Shown: positions 38,663 to 49,544, numbered from the stretch's first letter. The stretch is 64,000 nucleotides of DNA from Bartonella henselae str. Houston-1 (GCF_000046705.1 NC_005956.1:186001-250000); one strand, 5' to 3'. The notes: generated by a model not told the origin, from the sequence alone. A program made the numbers and translations.

Positions 38663-39943
38663 ATGGTTAGGCAAATGAAAAAGCTTCTTCATAGAAAGAT
38701 GCAATGTTTATATGAGGAATGCGCAATATTTGTTGTGCTGTTCTTGAGTATGTTTTTTTTCTTGTCTGTATCGCATGCCGAAGATACAGTAAGGAGTGCA
38801 GAAGCACGTAAAACGCTGGGAGAAATTCGCCAAAGTATTTCACTTTCGCGTGAGCGTGTTGCTTTTCTTTCTCGGCAAGTTGAGCGTTTAAAAAAAGATC
38901 AGCGCGCTTTGAGCGATGCACTCATAAAAGCTGCTAAAGAAGAACGTGCAGTAGCAAATGATATTTCTGAAAGGGAAGAAAAGCTTAAAGAAATGCTAAA
39001 GAAGCGGAAACAAGTTCATCAAAGTTTAAAAAGTCGTCGCACTGAATTTGCAGAAGTTCTTTCCATCCTAGAACGTATGGGGTTGAAGCCACCTCCTGCT
39101 CTTGTAGTGCGGCCTGAAGATGTATTAGCTTCTGTGCGAAGTTCTGTTTTATTAGGGGCTGTTGTGCCTCAGATGCAAGAGAAAACACAGGCTTTAACAG
39201 AGAGCCTTAAGGAGTTGACGAATTTGAGCAATGCAATTACTGTGGAATATGCGGCTCTAAAGACTAAAATGCAAAATCAAGCAGAGCAGCGAAAGCATTT
39301 AGAGCTTTTATTAGATAAAAAAGCCAAATTACAAAAAAGATCGGAAGAAGAACTTACAGAGCAGCAACAAAAAAATAGTGCTCTTGTTAAAAAAGCGCAG
39401 TCTTTAGAAGAATTGATTTTAGAGCTTGACCGCCAGTCACAACTTAATTCTGATGTATCAGTACAGATGCAAAAAACATTACAATTGCTAGAGCAGTCTA
39501 ATTTTGAAAACCGAAAAGGTTCTTTACTTTTTCCTGTTTTAGGAAAAAATATTCAGCACGTAAAGAATAGTTCGCAGATTACGCGCTTTGGGGAAATGAT
39601 TGAAACAGAAGCAGAAGCTATTATTGTAGCACCTGCTGATGCTCTTGTTGCTTTTGCTGGACCATTTCGTTCTTACGGACAGTTAATTATTCTTAATGTT
39701 GGCAATGGTTACCATATCGTTCTTACTGGGATGTCAAAAATTAATGTAACGCAGGGGCAATTTGTTCTTTCAGGTGAGCCTCTTGGTACGATGGGGATGC
39801 AATTTATTGCAAACAGTGTCGCATTGGATATAGGAAAAACTGCTCCAATGCTTTACATTGAGTTTAGAAAACATGGGAAACCTGTGAATCCAACTCCTTG
39901 GTGGCGGACTGAAAAAACAAAAAGGAACCGAAATGATTCGTAA
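38663..39943 (+). CDS. EnvC-like murein hydrolase activator (coiled coil + LytM)
   Basis: A periplasmic protein expected to activate cell-wall amidases at division. A signal segment (about residues 16-35, FVVLFLSMFFFLSVSHA) is followed by long charged coiled coils (residues about 40-300) and a C-terminal LytM/M23 domain (VAPADALVAFAGPFRSYGQL, GYHIVLTGM, GQFVLSGEPLGTMG, LYIEFRKHGKPVNPTPW). The zinc-binding histidines of active M23 peptidases are not kept (GYHIVLTGM replaces the usual TxYxHL), as in EnvC activators. The start at 38663 has GAGG 5 nt upstream. Its last 11 bases overlap ctpA, indicating one operon. Confidence 0.87.
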   Translation: MVRQMKKLLHRKMQCLYEECAIFVVLFLSMFFFLSVSHAEDTVRSAEARKTLGEIRQSISLSRERVAFLSRQVERLKKDQRALSDALIKAAKEERAVANDISEREEKLKEMLKKRKQVHQSLKSRRTEFAEVLSILERMGLKPPPALVVRPEDVLASVRSSVLLGAVVPQMQEKTQALTESLKELTNLSNAITVEYAALKTKMQNQAEQRKHLELLLDKKAKLQKRSEEELTEQQQKNSALVKKAQSLEELILELDRQSQLNSDVSVQMQKTLQLLEQSNFENRKGSLLFPVLGKNIQHVKNSSQITRFGEMIETEAEAIIVAPADALVAFAGPFRSYGQLIILNVGNGYHIVLTGMSKINVTQGQFVLSGEPLGTMGMQFIANSVALDIGKTAPMLYIEFRKHGKPVNPTPWWRTEKTKRNRNDS

Positions 39944-41243
39944 AGTTATTCTTTTGGTCGCTGGGGTATTTCTCGGCGCCTGTTCAATGATTATGGTGCA
40001 GTCTGTTGCTGCCAATAATGAGGGTGACGTTTATAAACAGCTTGCCATATTTGGCGATGTTTTTGAACGAGTCCGTATGCAATACGTGACGGTTCCCGAT
40101 GATAAAAAGCTTATTGAAAATGCTATCAATGGTATGCTCACATCGCTTGACCCACATTCATCTTATATGAACGCTCAAGAAGCCAAGGAAATGCGGGATT
40201 CTACAAAAGGGGAATTCGGAGGACTTGGTATTGAGGTGACCATGGAGAAAAACTTAATTAAAGTTGTTTCTCCGATGGATGATACACCTGCTTCAAAAGC
40301 AGGTATTTTGGCAGGGGATCTCATTTCGAAAATTGATGGTGTACAGACAAATGGTCAAACATTGAACGAAGCTGTGAATAAAATGCGGGGCGCTCCTGGA
40401 ACACCAATTACGTTGACAATTATTCGTTCCGGTATTGATAAACCGCTTGAAATTAAGGTTGTTCGTGATATCATCAAAGTGAAGGCGGTGAAATATCGTG
40501 TTGAGGGTGACATTGGGTATTTAAGACTCATCCAATTTTCTGAGCAGACTTTTGGCAATCTTCAGGCAGCAATTAAAGATATTCAATCTAAAATTCCTCA
40601 AGATAAGCTGAAAGGGTATGTTCTTGATTTGCGACTTAATCCTGGTGGACTGTTAGATCAGGCGGTTAGTGTTTCTGGTGCTTTTCTCAATAAAGGTGAA
40701 ATTGTATCGACTCGTGGGCGCAGAAAGAATGATGTGACGAGATTTGATGCTAAGCCAGGGGATATCATCAAGGGAAAGCCCTTGATTGTACTTATTAATG
40801 GTGGTTCGGCAAGTGCTTCTGAAATTGTCGCAGGTGCCTTACAAGATCATCGTCGTGCTACAATTTTAGGCACGCAATCTTTTGGTAAGGGATCTGTTCA
40901 AACAATTATTCCTTTGGGTGAAAATGGTGCTTTACGTTTGACAACAGCACTTTATTACACACCAGCTGGTACTTCAATTCAAGGAACGGGAATCACACCT
41001 GATATTATTGTAGAGCAACCACTCCCTGAAAAATATAAAGGCTATGATGTAAAGCTTGGTGAATCTGAGTTAAAAGGACATATTAAAGGGGAACGAGAGA
41101 ACAATAAAGGATCTGGTTCAGCTGCTTTTGTTCCAAGAGACCCTAAGGAGGATGCTCAGTTGAATGAGGCTTATAAGCTGTTGCGGGGTGAAATGGCAAA
41201 TGCAGCATTTCCACCAGATCCCAATAAAGATATTTTAAAGTGA
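39933..41243 (+). CDS. ctpA: C-terminal processing serine protease CtpA (S41)
   Basis: A periplasmic protease that trims or degrades envelope proteins from their C-termini. The N-terminal membrane anchor/signal (MIRKVILLVAGVFLGACSM) is followed by a PDZ domain (about residues 90-165; GGLGIEVTMEKN, SKAGILAGDLI) and the peptidase core. The core has LDLRLNPGGLLDQA, INGGSASASE with the catalytic Ser (about Ser294) and FGKGSVQ with Lys319. Length 436 residues fits the family. In B. bacilliformis the same gene lies immediately upstream of the invasion locus ialAB, exactly as here. Confidence 0.95.
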   Translation: MIRKVILLVAGVFLGACSMIMVQSVAANNEGDVYKQLAIFGDVFERVRMQYVTVPDDKKLIENAINGMLTSLDPHSSYMNAQEAKEMRDSTKGEFGGLGIEVTMEKNLIKVVSPMDDTPASKAGILAGDLISKIDGVQTNGQTLNEAVNKMRGAPGTPITLTIIRSGIDKPLEIKVVRDIIKVKAVKYRVEGDIGYLRLIQFSEQTFGNLQAAIKDIQSKIPQDKLKGYVLDLRLNPGGLLDQAVSVSGAFLNKGEIVSTRGRRKNDVTRFDAKPGDIIKGKPLIVLINGGSASASEIVAGALQDHRRATILGTQSFGKGSVQTIIPLGENGALRLTTALYYTPAGTSIQGTGITPDIIVEQPLPEKYKGYDVKLGESELKGHIKGERENNKGSGSAAFVPRDPKEDAQLNEAYKLLRGEMANAAFPPDPNKDILK

Positions 41244-41283
41244 AAAGGGATATGTACAGCTTATACTTTTTGAGGGATAATTA

Positions 41284-41805
41284 ATGGATGCAGTTGTTAA
41301 TTTAACGACTCTTCCTTATAGGAGATCTGTCGGAATCCTTGTCTTTAATCATGAAGGTAAAGTTTGGGTTGGGCGCCGTTTAATGGTGTGTATTCACGAA
41401 GATACTAAGATATATCATCGTTGGCAGCTTCCTCAAGGAGGGATTGATGAAAATGAAGAGCCACTAGATGCAGCACGTCGTGAACTCTACGAGGAAACAG
41501 GGATCCGATCTATAGAGTTGATCAAGGAAGCAAAGTATTGGTTTCATTATGATTTTCCACAAGAAATTGTTGGAAGCGTATTAGGAAGTAAATATCGTGG
41601 ACAAATACAAAAATGGTTTGCTTTTCAATTTACGGGAGAGCTCTCTGAAATTAAAATTAATCCGCCTCCAGATGGTCATAAAGCAGAATTTGATCAGTGG
41701 AAATGGGTCGATCTGGAAACTCTCCCTTCGATCGTTATTTCTTTTAAAAAGCATGTTTATATGAAAATTGTTAACGAATTTCGAGGTAGCTTTAAAGGAT
41801 TATAA
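41284..41805 (+). CDS. ialA: Invasion-associated Nudix hydrolase IalA (RppH-type)
   Basis: A (di)nucleoside polyphosphate hydrolase / RNA 5' pyrophosphohydrolase. The Nudix box GGIDENEEPLDAARRELYEE-TG is complete, after the RppH-type start LPYRRSVGILVFN and before KYWFHYDFP and KWFAFQF. The 173 residues match IalA/RppH. In Bartonella this gene is known as ialA, needed with ialB for erythrocyte invasion. The general family role is removal of pyrophosphate from mRNA 5' ends and breakdown of Ap4A. Confidence 0.94.
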   Translation: MDAVVNLTTLPYRRSVGILVFNHEGKVWVGRRLMVCIHEDTKIYHRWQLPQGGIDENEEPLDAARRELYEETGIRSIELIKEAKYWFHYDFPQEIVGSVLGSKYRGQIQKWFAFQFTGELSEIKINPPPDGHKAEFDQWKWVDLETLPSIVISFKKHVYMKIVNEFRGSFKGL

Positions 41806-41944
41806 AGGCTATACACTTATGGAAAGCTTTTTTAGTAAGATGCTTTATATTATGCGTAAAGATACATTCTATTATTAATATTATGCATAACGTTCAAGAA
41901 ATAATAAACGTAATTTTCTTTTATTTAAAGAACTGGAATATAAA

Positions 41945-42505
41945 ATGAAAAAGTTATTTAATTTATTTATATTTTTTACTCTCTTGAGTATTTCTTCTGT
42001 AGCATTTGCATCAAATTCAAAGTCCACTACTACGAAAGATACAGTAGCTACATTGCCAAATGGTGCTTCTTCTTTGACTGAAACCTATGGTTTGTGGAGC
42101 ATTAATTGCGGTATACAAGAGGGAAAAAAAGTTTGTTTTATGCACCGTCAAGAGGTAAATGACCAGAATCGTGTTGTTGTGGCTATGAGCGTCGTGCTTA
42201 ATGCTGATGGTGTTGTATCGGGTAATTTAACGGTTCCTTTTGGCATTTTGGTTTCTAAGCCTGTTCGTTTACAAGTCGATGAAGGAAAGGCTGTTATTGA
42301 GACCGGTATTCGGACTTGTGTGCCAGCAGGTTGTATTGTTCCAATAGTTTTTGATAAAAATTATGTAGCAGCTTTACGTGCTGGGAAACATTTGAAGTTA
42401 GCTATGACAATTGCTGCCCCAGGAGAACCTCCTTTAAATGATTTATTTGTTCAGCTAAATGGGTTTAGCAATGCACTTAATCGTTTGATTGCTTTGCAGA
42501 AATAA
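41945..42505 (+). CDS. ialB: Invasion-associated protein IalB
   Basis: An exported membrane-associated protein implicated in erythrocyte invasion. The signal peptide ends near VAFA (residue about 22). The family core follows with YGLWSINCGIQEGKKVCFMH, VPFGILVSKPVRLQVDEG, IRTCVPAGCIVPIVFD (conserved cysteine pairs) and LKLAMTIAAPGEPPLNDLFV. The 186 residues match the original IalB. It follows ialA after a 139-base gap that likely has its own promoter, and a strong terminator follows the gene. It is the true ialB of the locus; the protein at 28643 is a divergent relative. Confidence 0.94.
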   Translation: MKKLFNLFIFFTLLSISSVAFASNSKSTTTKDTVATLPNGASSLTETYGLWSINCGIQEGKKVCFMHRQEVNDQNRVVVAMSVVLNADGVVSGNLTVPFGILVSKPVRLQVDEGKAVIETGIRTCVPAGCIVPIVFDKNYVAALRAGKHLKLAMTIAAPGEPPLNDLFVQLNGFSNALNRLIALQK

Positions 42506-42524
42506 TCTCAAAAATAAAACAAAG

Positions 42525-42545
42525 GCGGCCTTTTAAGGCCGTTTT
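42525..42545 (+). terminator. Rho-independent terminator of ialB
   Basis: CGGCCTT (42525-42531) pairs perfectly with AAGGCCG (42534-42540), followed directly by TTTTT. It lies 20 bases after the ialB stop. Confidence 0.85.
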
Positions 42546-42834
42546 TAGTTTAAGCTTTTTTTACAATAGGCTTAAACTAAAGCGGCAAGGTTGTATAAAA
42601 GAGATGTTTAAAGTTTTTTGCTGATTCTTAAATTGTTCGTTTTTACTTCTGTTTTGATCAGTTGTTTTTAAGGTTTCATCATTATTATAATAGAGAGATA
42701 AAGATTTGGAATGTTTTAATTTTCTGTCCATGGAAAAAGAAGCATTGGAGTATAAAATCACTGATAAATAGGTTTATTGTAATAAATGCTCTATATACAA
42801 TCTTCTGTTTCTTTGATTGAAAGAGAGATAAAGA

Positions 42835-43122
42835 ATGGTTTATGCTTTGCTTCAGGTAATTGACCTGATTTTCAATATTTATATTGATATTTTAATAGCA
42901 AATGTAATTTTTTCTTGGCTTTATGCATTTAACATTGTGAATACGCGCAATCGATTTGTTTTTTTGGTAGGGAGATTTTTGTATCGCGTTACGGAGCCGG
43001 TTTTGGCGCCTATACGGCAGTTTTTACCAAATTTTGGAGCAGTTGATATTTCACCTATTGTAGTGTTCCTAATTATTTATTTTATTCGTAACTTTATGTG
43101 GTACGTTTATGCGGGTATGTAA
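42835..43122 (+). CDS. YggT-family membrane protein
   Basis: A small inner-membrane protein (95 residues) with two hydrophobic helices ([20 protein letters not shown] and [15 protein letters not shown]) and the family core [18 protein letters not shown] between them. The precise function is unsettled; YggT proteins have been linked to osmotic stress and membrane protein organisation. GAGAGA precedes the ATG. The following DUF167 gene is the usual partner. Confidence 0.9.
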   Translation: MVYALLQVIDLIFNIYIDILIANVIFSWLYAFNIVNTRNRFVFLVGRFLYRVTEPVLAPIRQFLPNFGAVDISPIVVFLIIYFIRNFMWYVYAGM

Positions 43123-43152
43123 TTCTAGAAATACTACATTAGGTGAACTAAA

Positions 43153-43488
43153 ATGTTTCATCAAGTTGATACAAATAATATCATTCTATTTGTATATATA
43201 ATTCCCAAGGCTTCAGGTGACAAAATAATGGGGATTGAATGCAAAAATGATGGAAAGCGGCATTTGGTCATACGTCTTCGTGCTATTCCTGAAAATGGAA
43301 AAGCAAATAAAGCACTCATTAAATTTTTGGCAAAACAATGGAAAATTCCATCTTCTTATATTTCTCTTAAAAGTGGTGGAACATCGCGCTACAAACAGCT
43401 TTATTTTTCGGGATATTTAGAAAAATTGAAAGAAATATTACGAGCTTTAGAAGACCATGCCGTTACAAAAAATAAGTTATCTTGTTGA
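43153..43488 (+). CDS. DUF167 (YggU-family) protein
   Basis: A small conserved protein of 111 residues with the DUF167 signature: IIPKASGDKIMGIE, HLVIRLRAIPENGKANKALI-KFLAK, and the final KSGGTSRYKQLYFSG. Function unknown in general. AGGTGA lies just before the ATG, and it is probably co-transcribed with yggT 30 bases upstream. Confidence 0.9.
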   Translation: MFHQVDTNNIILFVYIIPKASGDKIMGIECKNDGKRHLVIRLRAIPENGKANKALIKFLAKQWKIPSSYISLKSGGTSRYKQLYFSGYLEKLKEILRALEDHAVTKNKLSC

Positions 43489-43912
43489 TTTATAAAGATA
43501 ATTCATTATTATTCATAATTGAATAAGAGCTCAGAATATCGTAAGATTTTCTCATCCCTAACTCTCTTATAGTAAATCAATCAAAATCATTCGCTTGTAT
43601 TTCATAAGTATGGTATTAGCGTGTGGATAAAAACCACTTAACAAAGGAATAAAGATACCCCTTATGAATCGCTTCAATGTGAAGGCTATTGCAAAATTTT
43701 GAGTTGGCAAAAAGAATGATGCTATCTGTTTGCACGCTTCATAAGCGTAAAGATGTGCTCAATGGCTTTATCACTATACCCTTCACGAACGTTGTCGTGA
43801 AATGGGTTTGGAAGAGCATTAAGAGAGGGTCTCTTTAAAATAGGCACGTGAATGTGCAAGACAATGACATTCTATTTTGCGTGATGGGTTGATCATATTA
43901 AAGAAAAGATGA
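43489..43912. other. Intergenic region between converging genes
   Basis: About 420 bases with no gene called. A minus-strand stretch around 43750-43800 reads NVREGYSDKAIEHIFTLMKR but is soon broken by stops, so it may be a gene fragment of unknown origin. Confidence 0.35.
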
Positions 43913-43934
43913 AAGCCTGCTCAAAAACAGGCTT
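43913..43934 (-). terminator. Putative terminator of ppa
   Basis: AAGCCTG (43913-43919) and CAGGCTT (43928-43934) form a perfect 7-bp stem with an 8-base loop, 18 bases downstream of the ppa stop on the minus strand. The following minus-strand bases are T-rich (TTCATCTTTTCTTT). Confidence 0.65.
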
Positions 43935-43951
43935 AGATTTTTCTGAAAAAG

Positions 43952-44482
43952 CTATAATTCTTTATTACGCTCAATCGCTTGCTTAATCAATTCATGTGCA
44001 AAACTTTTATCACGCCAACCTTCAATTTTTGCCCATTTTCCAGGTTCCAGATCTTTATAATGTTCAAAGAAATGCTCAATTTGCTTAAGTGTAATTTCAG
44101 GAAGATCTGTATAGTCATGAATATTATTATATCGTTGTGTTAATTTGGGAGTAGGGATGGCAATAATTTTTTCATCTTTACCACCGTCATCTTCCATAAT
44201 CAGAGCACCGATCGGGTAAACATTAATAACACAGCCAGGAAGAAGTGGACGTGTATTACAGATCAGAACATCAATGGGATCACCATCTTCTGAAAGAGTA
44301 TGTGGAACAAAACCGTAATTTCCTGGATAAACCATCGAGGTATAAAGAAAACGATCAACGAATAATGCGCCCGATTTTTTGTCCATTTCATATTTTATTG
44401 GTTGTCCACCAAGAGAGACTTCAACGATGACATTGACATCTTCTGGTGGATTTTTACCAACGGCTATCTCTTTAATATTCAT
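43952..44482 (-). CDS. ppa: Inorganic pyrophosphatase
   Basis: Soluble family I enzyme that splits pyrophosphate and pulls biosynthetic reactions forward. Conserved segments are [37 protein letters not shown], and the Asp-rich metal site [10 protein letters not shown] with DDGGKDEKI. Length 176 residues is standard. AAGGAT precedes the ATG. It is a single-gene unit on the minus strand, downstream of typA in the same direction. Confidence 0.96.
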   Translation of the reverse strand: MNIKEIAVGKNPPEDVNVIVEVSLGGQPIKYEMDKKSGALFVDRFLYTSMVYPGNYGFVPHTLSEDGDPIDVLICNTRPLLPGCVINVYPIGALIMEDDGGKDEKIIAIPTPKLTQRYNNIHDYTDLPEITLKQIEHFFEHYKDLEPGKWAKIEGWRDKSFAHELIKQAIERNKEL

Positions 44483-44548
44483 GTAAATATCCTTTCCGGA
44501 ATAATTAAACTAGATACAATAAAACATTTGATCAATGAAGTTCTGAAA

Positions 44549-46375
44549 TTAGTTTGAAAGTGATGAGCGTGTTTTTTCAAAACGTTTTCGTTCATTGGGA
44601 TCTAGATAGAGTTTGCGTAGACGAATATTTTTAGGAGTTACTTCTACAAGTTCATCATCTTGTATCCACGATAGAGCACGTTCTAATGTCATTTTAACAG
44701 GAGGAGTTAATTTTACAGCCTCATCTTTTCCAGAAGCGCGCATATTGGTTAGTTTTTTTGCTTTTAAAACATTGACTTCTAGGTCGTTATCGCGTGAGTG
44801 TATACCAATAATCATGCCTTGATAGACTTTAACGCCAGCATCGATTATCATAGGTCCACGATCTTCAAGATTAAAAAGAGCATAAGCGACGGATTCACCG
44901 TTATCATTTGAAATCATAACACCATTGACACGACCACCAATGTCTCCTTTATAAGGTTCATAGGCATGGAAGAGGCGATTCATAATTGCTGTACCACGTG
45001 TGTCAGTTAAAAGCTCGGATTGGTAGCCGATCAGACCGCGCGTTGGTGCGTAAAAGACCAAGCGTACACGATTACCTCCAGAGGGACGTAGTTCAATCAT
45101 TTCACCTTTACGTTCGGACATTTTTTGAACAACAGTTCCAGAATATTCCTCATCAACATCGATGACAACTTCCTCGATTGGTTCAAGAGTTGTTCCATTT
45201 TCATCTTTTTGCATAACAACGCGTGGACGTGAAACGCTAAGCTCAAATCCTTCACGCCGCATATTTTCGATGAGGACTGCGAGTTGCAATTCTCCTCGTC
45301 CCGAAACATAGAAAGAATCTTTATCGGTTGATTCTTCAATTTTAAGGGCTACATTACCCTCTGCTTCTTTTAACAAACGGTCACGGATAACACGGCTTGT
45401 GACTTTATCTCCTTCAGTTCCGGCAAGAGGGCTATCATTGACGAGAAAGCTCATAGTTACAGTAGGAGGATCAATTGGTTGAGCAGTGAGAGGTTCATTG
45501 ACTGCAGGATCACAGAAAGTATCAGCAACGGTGCCTTTTTGGAGACCTGCAATTGCTACAATATCACCAGCAATACTCTCTTCAATGGGTTGTCGTTCCA
45601 GCCCACGAAATGCCAAAATTTTTGAAATACGCCCAGTCTCTAAAACTTTTCCATCTTGCCTAAGAACCTTGACATTTTGATTGGGCTTTATAGAACCCGA
45701 ATGAATGCGTCCTGTAATAATTCGCCCCAAAAATGGATCTGCTTCAAGAATAGTTCCGATCATGCGGAATGGTCCTTCTGCTATACTAGGAGAAGGAACA
45801 TGGCGAGTTACAAGATCAAACAAAGGACTCAGACCTTGATCTTTTGGTCCTTCGGGGGTTTCAGCCATCCATCCATCACGCCCTGATCCATAGAGAATAG
45901 GGAAATCAAGCTGTTCATCATTTGCATCAAGAGCAGCGAAAAGATCAAAAACCTCATTGATGACTTCATCGGCGCGCGCATCAGCACGGTCAATTTTATT
46001 AATAGCAACAATAGGGCGCAATCCTACTTTCAGTGCTTTACCAACGACAAATTTTGTTTGCGGCATTGGACCTTCAGCGGCATCAACAAGCACAATTGCT
46101 CCATCTACCATGTTTAGGATACGTTCAACTTCTCCACCAAAATCAGCATGACCTGGTGTATCTACAATGTTAATTCGGGTATCTTTCCAAACAACGGATG
46201 TCACTTTTGCTAGAATTGTAATTCCACGTTCTTTTTCAATATCGTTTGAATCCATCATACGTGCGCTGGTACGCTGATTATCACGGAAGTTTCCTGATTG
46301 CTTGAGGAGTTCATCTACGAGCGTTGTTTTCCCATGGTCAACATGGGCAATAATGGCAATGTTACGCAATTGCAT
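44549..46375 (-). CDS. typA: Ribosome-associated GTPase TypA/BipA
   Basis: A translational GTPase related to EF-G that helps 50S assembly and stress adaptation. The G domain has [43 protein letters not shown] and NKIDRADAR. Later domains carry [38 protein letters not shown] and the BipA-specific C-terminal region. The 608 residues match the family. It is encoded opposite to the invasion locus and precedes ppa on the minus strand. Confidence 0.97.
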   Translation of the reverse strand: MQLRNIAIIAHVDHGKTTLVDELLKQSGNFRDNQRTSARMMDSNDIEKERGITILAKVTSVVWKDTRINIVDTPGHADFGGEVERILNMVDGAIVLVDAAEGPMPQTKFVVGKALKVGLRPIVAINKIDRADARADEVINEVFDLFAALDANDEQLDFPILYGSGRDGWMAETPEGPKDQGLSPLFDLVTRHVPSPSIAEGPFRMIGTILEADPFLGRIITGRIHSGSIKPNQNVKVLRQDGKVLETGRISKILAFRGLERQPIEESIAGDIVAIAGLQKGTVADTFCDPAVNEPLTAQPIDPPTVTMSFLVNDSPLAGTEGDKVTSRVIRDRLLKEAEGNVALKIEESTDKDSFYVSGRGELQLAVLIENMRREGFELSVSRPRVVMQKDENGTTLEPIEEVVIDVDEEYSGTVVQKMSERKGEMIELRPSGGNRVRLVFYAPTRGLIGYQSELLTDTRGTAIMNRLFHAYEPYKGDIGGRVNGVMISNDNGESVAYALFNLEDRGPMIIDAGVKVYQGMIIGIHSRDNDLEVNVLKAKKLTNMRASGKDEAVKLTPPVKMTLERALSWIQDDELVEVTPKNIRLRKLYLDPNERKRFEKTRSSLSN

Positions 46376-47815
46376 AAATCTTCTTCTTTTCGTTTAATGA
46401 AATTTCATTTGAGGCAAAGCTTTTGCGCTTTTTACCTTACTATTATAAAGTGTTGTACATGCTTTTTGATAATTTTGGAAGAGGAGGAAATATTTTTATG
46501 AAAAAGTATTTACAAAGATTTTTGATGCTCTGTTGGCTTGGATAAGTTTTTCCGAAAACTTTTGCATGTATGAGTATTTTATATGAGCAATGTGGGCAGA
46601 AAAAAATAATATACTTTTCTCTTTTATAATAAAACGCGTGCTTTAGCTTTTGCCTTTTGCCGGTAACTTAACAGCAAAAATCATTGTATATTTGTTTTGC
46701 AAAGCATTGATTTATAATTGAAATAAGCATCATTTTCTCTATTGCGTTAGAATAGCTTAGCACAGTGATATTTTTTACCTATATATCCCTTGATCTTATT
46801 ATGAAGAAAAAATCATTTATAGGCACGTCAATAAGAGGAGTGACGTATGAATAAGAGCTCACGGTACTGGTTGCAAAAAATGAATTTAAATTCTTTAAAC
46901 ACATATGATTTCAATAAAATACATTATATATTTTAATATTCAAGATAAATTTACCATTGTGAAATTGAACAAAGTTGAATTTTTTAATAAAAAAATAAAT
47001 AAAACTATTCCACTTAATAAAACTTTAGAAGCATAAAAAATACAAAAAGGGGATTGAACAACCAAAATTTGAGATTGCAAAACGCCAATAAACCTATGAA
47101 AATAAAAAGACTGGTGAAAAAGTAACTGATTTTGTAATCCCTTATATCTCTATCAAGAAAGAGGTATTTTTTGTATATTCTGTAAAAGCTGTATGATTTG
47201 AAAATTTGCAATACACCTTCTTAAAACGAAGATTTTATAGTTATTTTCCGATTTGCAAGTGAGAAAAGAATAGGATGCATTGTTGAATGAGTTGGTGTTG
47301 GAAGTCTTATAAACAATGGTTAATCAGAGAAAGGAAGACACTTAATTATGTGTTCCTTCATACATAATCGTTCAAGTGATCAGTTAAGTAGGTGTCGAAT
47401 AATTTTTCTCAATTGAAAACTTGACAATCTCTCTGAGAAAAATAAACACCCAATTTAAAAATCTAATAAATTACACTAACAAACATCTAAAAACGCTTAA
47501 CTCTCGAAGAGGCAAATCCATTGATACTCTCTGAGTCAGTTATGCAGAAAAATATTTGTAAAAAGAACATAGAACTAAAGGAAGAACACGAATAAAAAAA
47601 TTTTGCAACTTAAAGAAAAATTTCTTATGCAAGCTAAAAGTATTAACTACGGGTTGTCGCACTCACGATGAGTATTTAATATACTCACTGAAAGTAGAAA
47701 AAAGAAGAGCATTTGCAATAACGAAATGACAGTATCAAGAACTCTACTTTAAGATGTGTAAGGCTATTTTTGTTGTTAAAACAGGAGAGATTTTAAGTTG
47801 CAGAAAATGCGTTTT
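46376..47815. other. Long AT-rich intergenic region between typA and mgtE
   Basis: About 1.4 kb without a convincing gene. It holds the typA promoter on the minus strand and a lone short plus-strand frame at 46847-46936 with a good ribosome binding site (listed separately). A minus-strand frame at 47014-47211 is hydrophobic and unsupported. The sequence looks like decayed accessory DNA. No tRNA or known RNA was recognised. Confidence 0.4.
46847..46936 (+). other. Possible 29-residue peptide or 5' gene remnant
   Basis: ATG 46847 is preceded by AAGAGGAG with 6 nt spacing and reads MNKSSRYWLQKMNLN to a stop at 46936. The strong ribosome binding site is the only support. It may be the surviving start of a deleted gene. 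Confidence 0.25.
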
Positions 47816-49192
47816 TTAAAGTAGAGTTCCAGATAAAATGACGGAGGCAACAGAAAAATAGATTACAATCCCCATAACATCTACTAAAGTTGCAACAAGG
47901 GGAGCTGAAGCACTTGCGGGATCAAATCTCAAGCGTTTAAGAATAAAAGGAAGCATGGATCCAGATAAGGAACCGAATGTAACGATCCCAACCAAAGCAG
48001 CTCCTACCGTTACACAAACAGCCATCCAATGTTTTCCATAGTCATAGATACCGAGCTGTTGCCAGAAAACAATGCGCATAACTCCAATGATTCCGAGTAG
48101 AATACCAAGAGATAGCCCTGCGGGAATTTCACGAATAATGACTTTCCACCAGTCCTTAAGCGTGAGTTCACGCAGAGCTAATGCACGAATAATAAGGGAT
48201 GTTGCCTGTGAGCCAGAGTTTCCTCCTGAACTCATAATGAGAGGAATGAAAAGTGTAAGGATAATAGCTTTTTCAAGCTCCGCTTCGAAATATTGCATAG
48301 CGCTGGCTGTCAACATTTCGCCAACAAAAAGTAAAGCAAGCCAGCCCCCACGTTTTTTCATCATCCCTAAAAAGTTTATCTGCATATAGGGTTTATCGAG
48401 AGCTTCCATACCTCCAAATTTGTAAGCATCTTCACTCATTTCATCAACCATTGTGTCTAGTACGTCATCGACTGTCACAATACCAATGACATGATTTCCA
48501 TCATCAATAACCGGTACAGAGAGAAGATCATGGCGTTGGAAAAGACGAGCAATATCTTCATGATGCGTGAAGGGGGATATTGTGATGGGTGTGTCGTGTG
48601 TAGAGACGTTTAGAATTTGATCATCAGGCGAAGCAAGGATAAGGTTACGCAGCGAAACAGCTTTAAGAAGAGTGCCTGTTTTAGGGTCGATAACATAGCT
48701 TGTATAAACTGTTTCACGTGTTCGTTCAACATCACGAATATGATTTAGAGTTTTTTTTACGGTCCAGTTTGCAGGAACAGCTATAAACTCTGTTGTCATC
48801 AATGCACCCGCTGTATGTTCAGGGTAACTGGTCAGTTTTTTCAGCTCAGCGCGCGTTATGGGTTTGAGTAATGCGTAAAGCCGCGTGCGAGTTTCTGTAT
48901 CCATTTCCTGAAAGACATCAGCAGCGGCATCGGCAGACATGCCATCAAGAATTTCAATTGAGCGGTTTACAGGGAGAAGTTCAAGAATAGCTGCTGGTTG
49001 TTCAAGTTCTGGTTTGTCAAAGAGTTCAATGGTATAATCAAGAGGTAAAAGGCTAAGAATAGTGACGCGTTCCATGATATCAAGATCATTGATGATATCA
49101 ATTGAGTCAGCAAAATGATAATTTTTTAATTCTTCGGCGAGAACTTCAGGAGAAGAATTTTTGAAGTCGAAGGTCGTTTTAATTTCAGTCAT
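47816..49192 (-). CDS. mgtE: Magnesium transporter MgtE
   Basis: An inner-membrane Mg2+ channel gated by cytoplasmic magnesium. The N-terminal helical domain (residues about 10-130, MSADAAADVFQEMD) is followed by two CBS domains (about 130-260; VIDPKTGTLLKAVSLRNL, HVIGIVTVDDVLDTM) and five transmembrane helices. These include the pore signature MSSGGNSGSQATSLIIRALA and the closing DVMGIVIYFSVASVIL. At 458 residues it is complete. GGAAGG lies 9 nt upstream of the ATG. No known magnesium riboswitch was recognised in the upstream region. Confidence 0.95.
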   Translation of the reverse strand: MTEIKTTFDFKNSSPEVLAEELKNYHFADSIDIINDLDIMERVTILSLLPLDYTIELFDKPELEQPAAILELLPVNRSIEILDGMSADAAADVFQEMDTETRTRLYALLKPITRAELKKLTSYPEHTAGALMTTEFIAVPANWTVKKTLNHIRDVERTRETVYTSYVIDPKTGTLLKAVSLRNLILASPDDQILNVSTHDTPITISPFTHHEDIARLFQRHDLLSVPVIDDGNHVIGIVTVDDVLDTMVDEMSEDAYKFGGMEALDKPYMQINFLGMMKKRGGWLALLFVGEMLTASAMQYFEAELEKAIILTLFIPLIMSSGGNSGSQATSLIIRALALRELTLKDWWKVIIREIPAGLSLGILLGIIGVMRIVFWQQLGIYDYGKHWMAVCVTVGAALVGIVTFGSLSGSMLPFILKRLRFDPASASAPLVATLVDVMGIVIYFSVASVILSGTLL

Positions 49193-49544
49193 AATAAAGT
49201 ACCTTCCGAAGGATTGGATAATTATAAATTCAGGTTATAGATAGGATAAAACAAAAGTTATGGAAGATTTTAAAAAAGCCCCTACCAATTATATTTCCAA
49301 TTGTTAATATTTGAACTAAAGTCAAGGATAGATTGCAGTTATAAACAATTTCATTAATCAAGTATGTAGAGATTTTTATTTTTGTTTATTTCCTCATGAT
49401 AAAAAAATCCTTTATTTCTTTCCTTAATAGAGGACTGAAAGACACTTTCGAAGCACATTAAATAATTTTATAGTATTATTTATCAATTTGTATCCGTAAA
49501 GATAACTGTTACTCCCCTTAAGTTATAAATGGAGAGAGAATATT
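49193..49544. promoter_or_regulatory. Divergent promoter region of mgtE and the M3 peptidase
   Basis: About 350 bases between divergent genes, with no gene of its own. The part nearest mgtE contains AAAAAAGCCCC and CCAATTATATTTCCAATTG (around 49273-49304). Specific promoter boxes could not be assigned. Confidence 0.35.
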
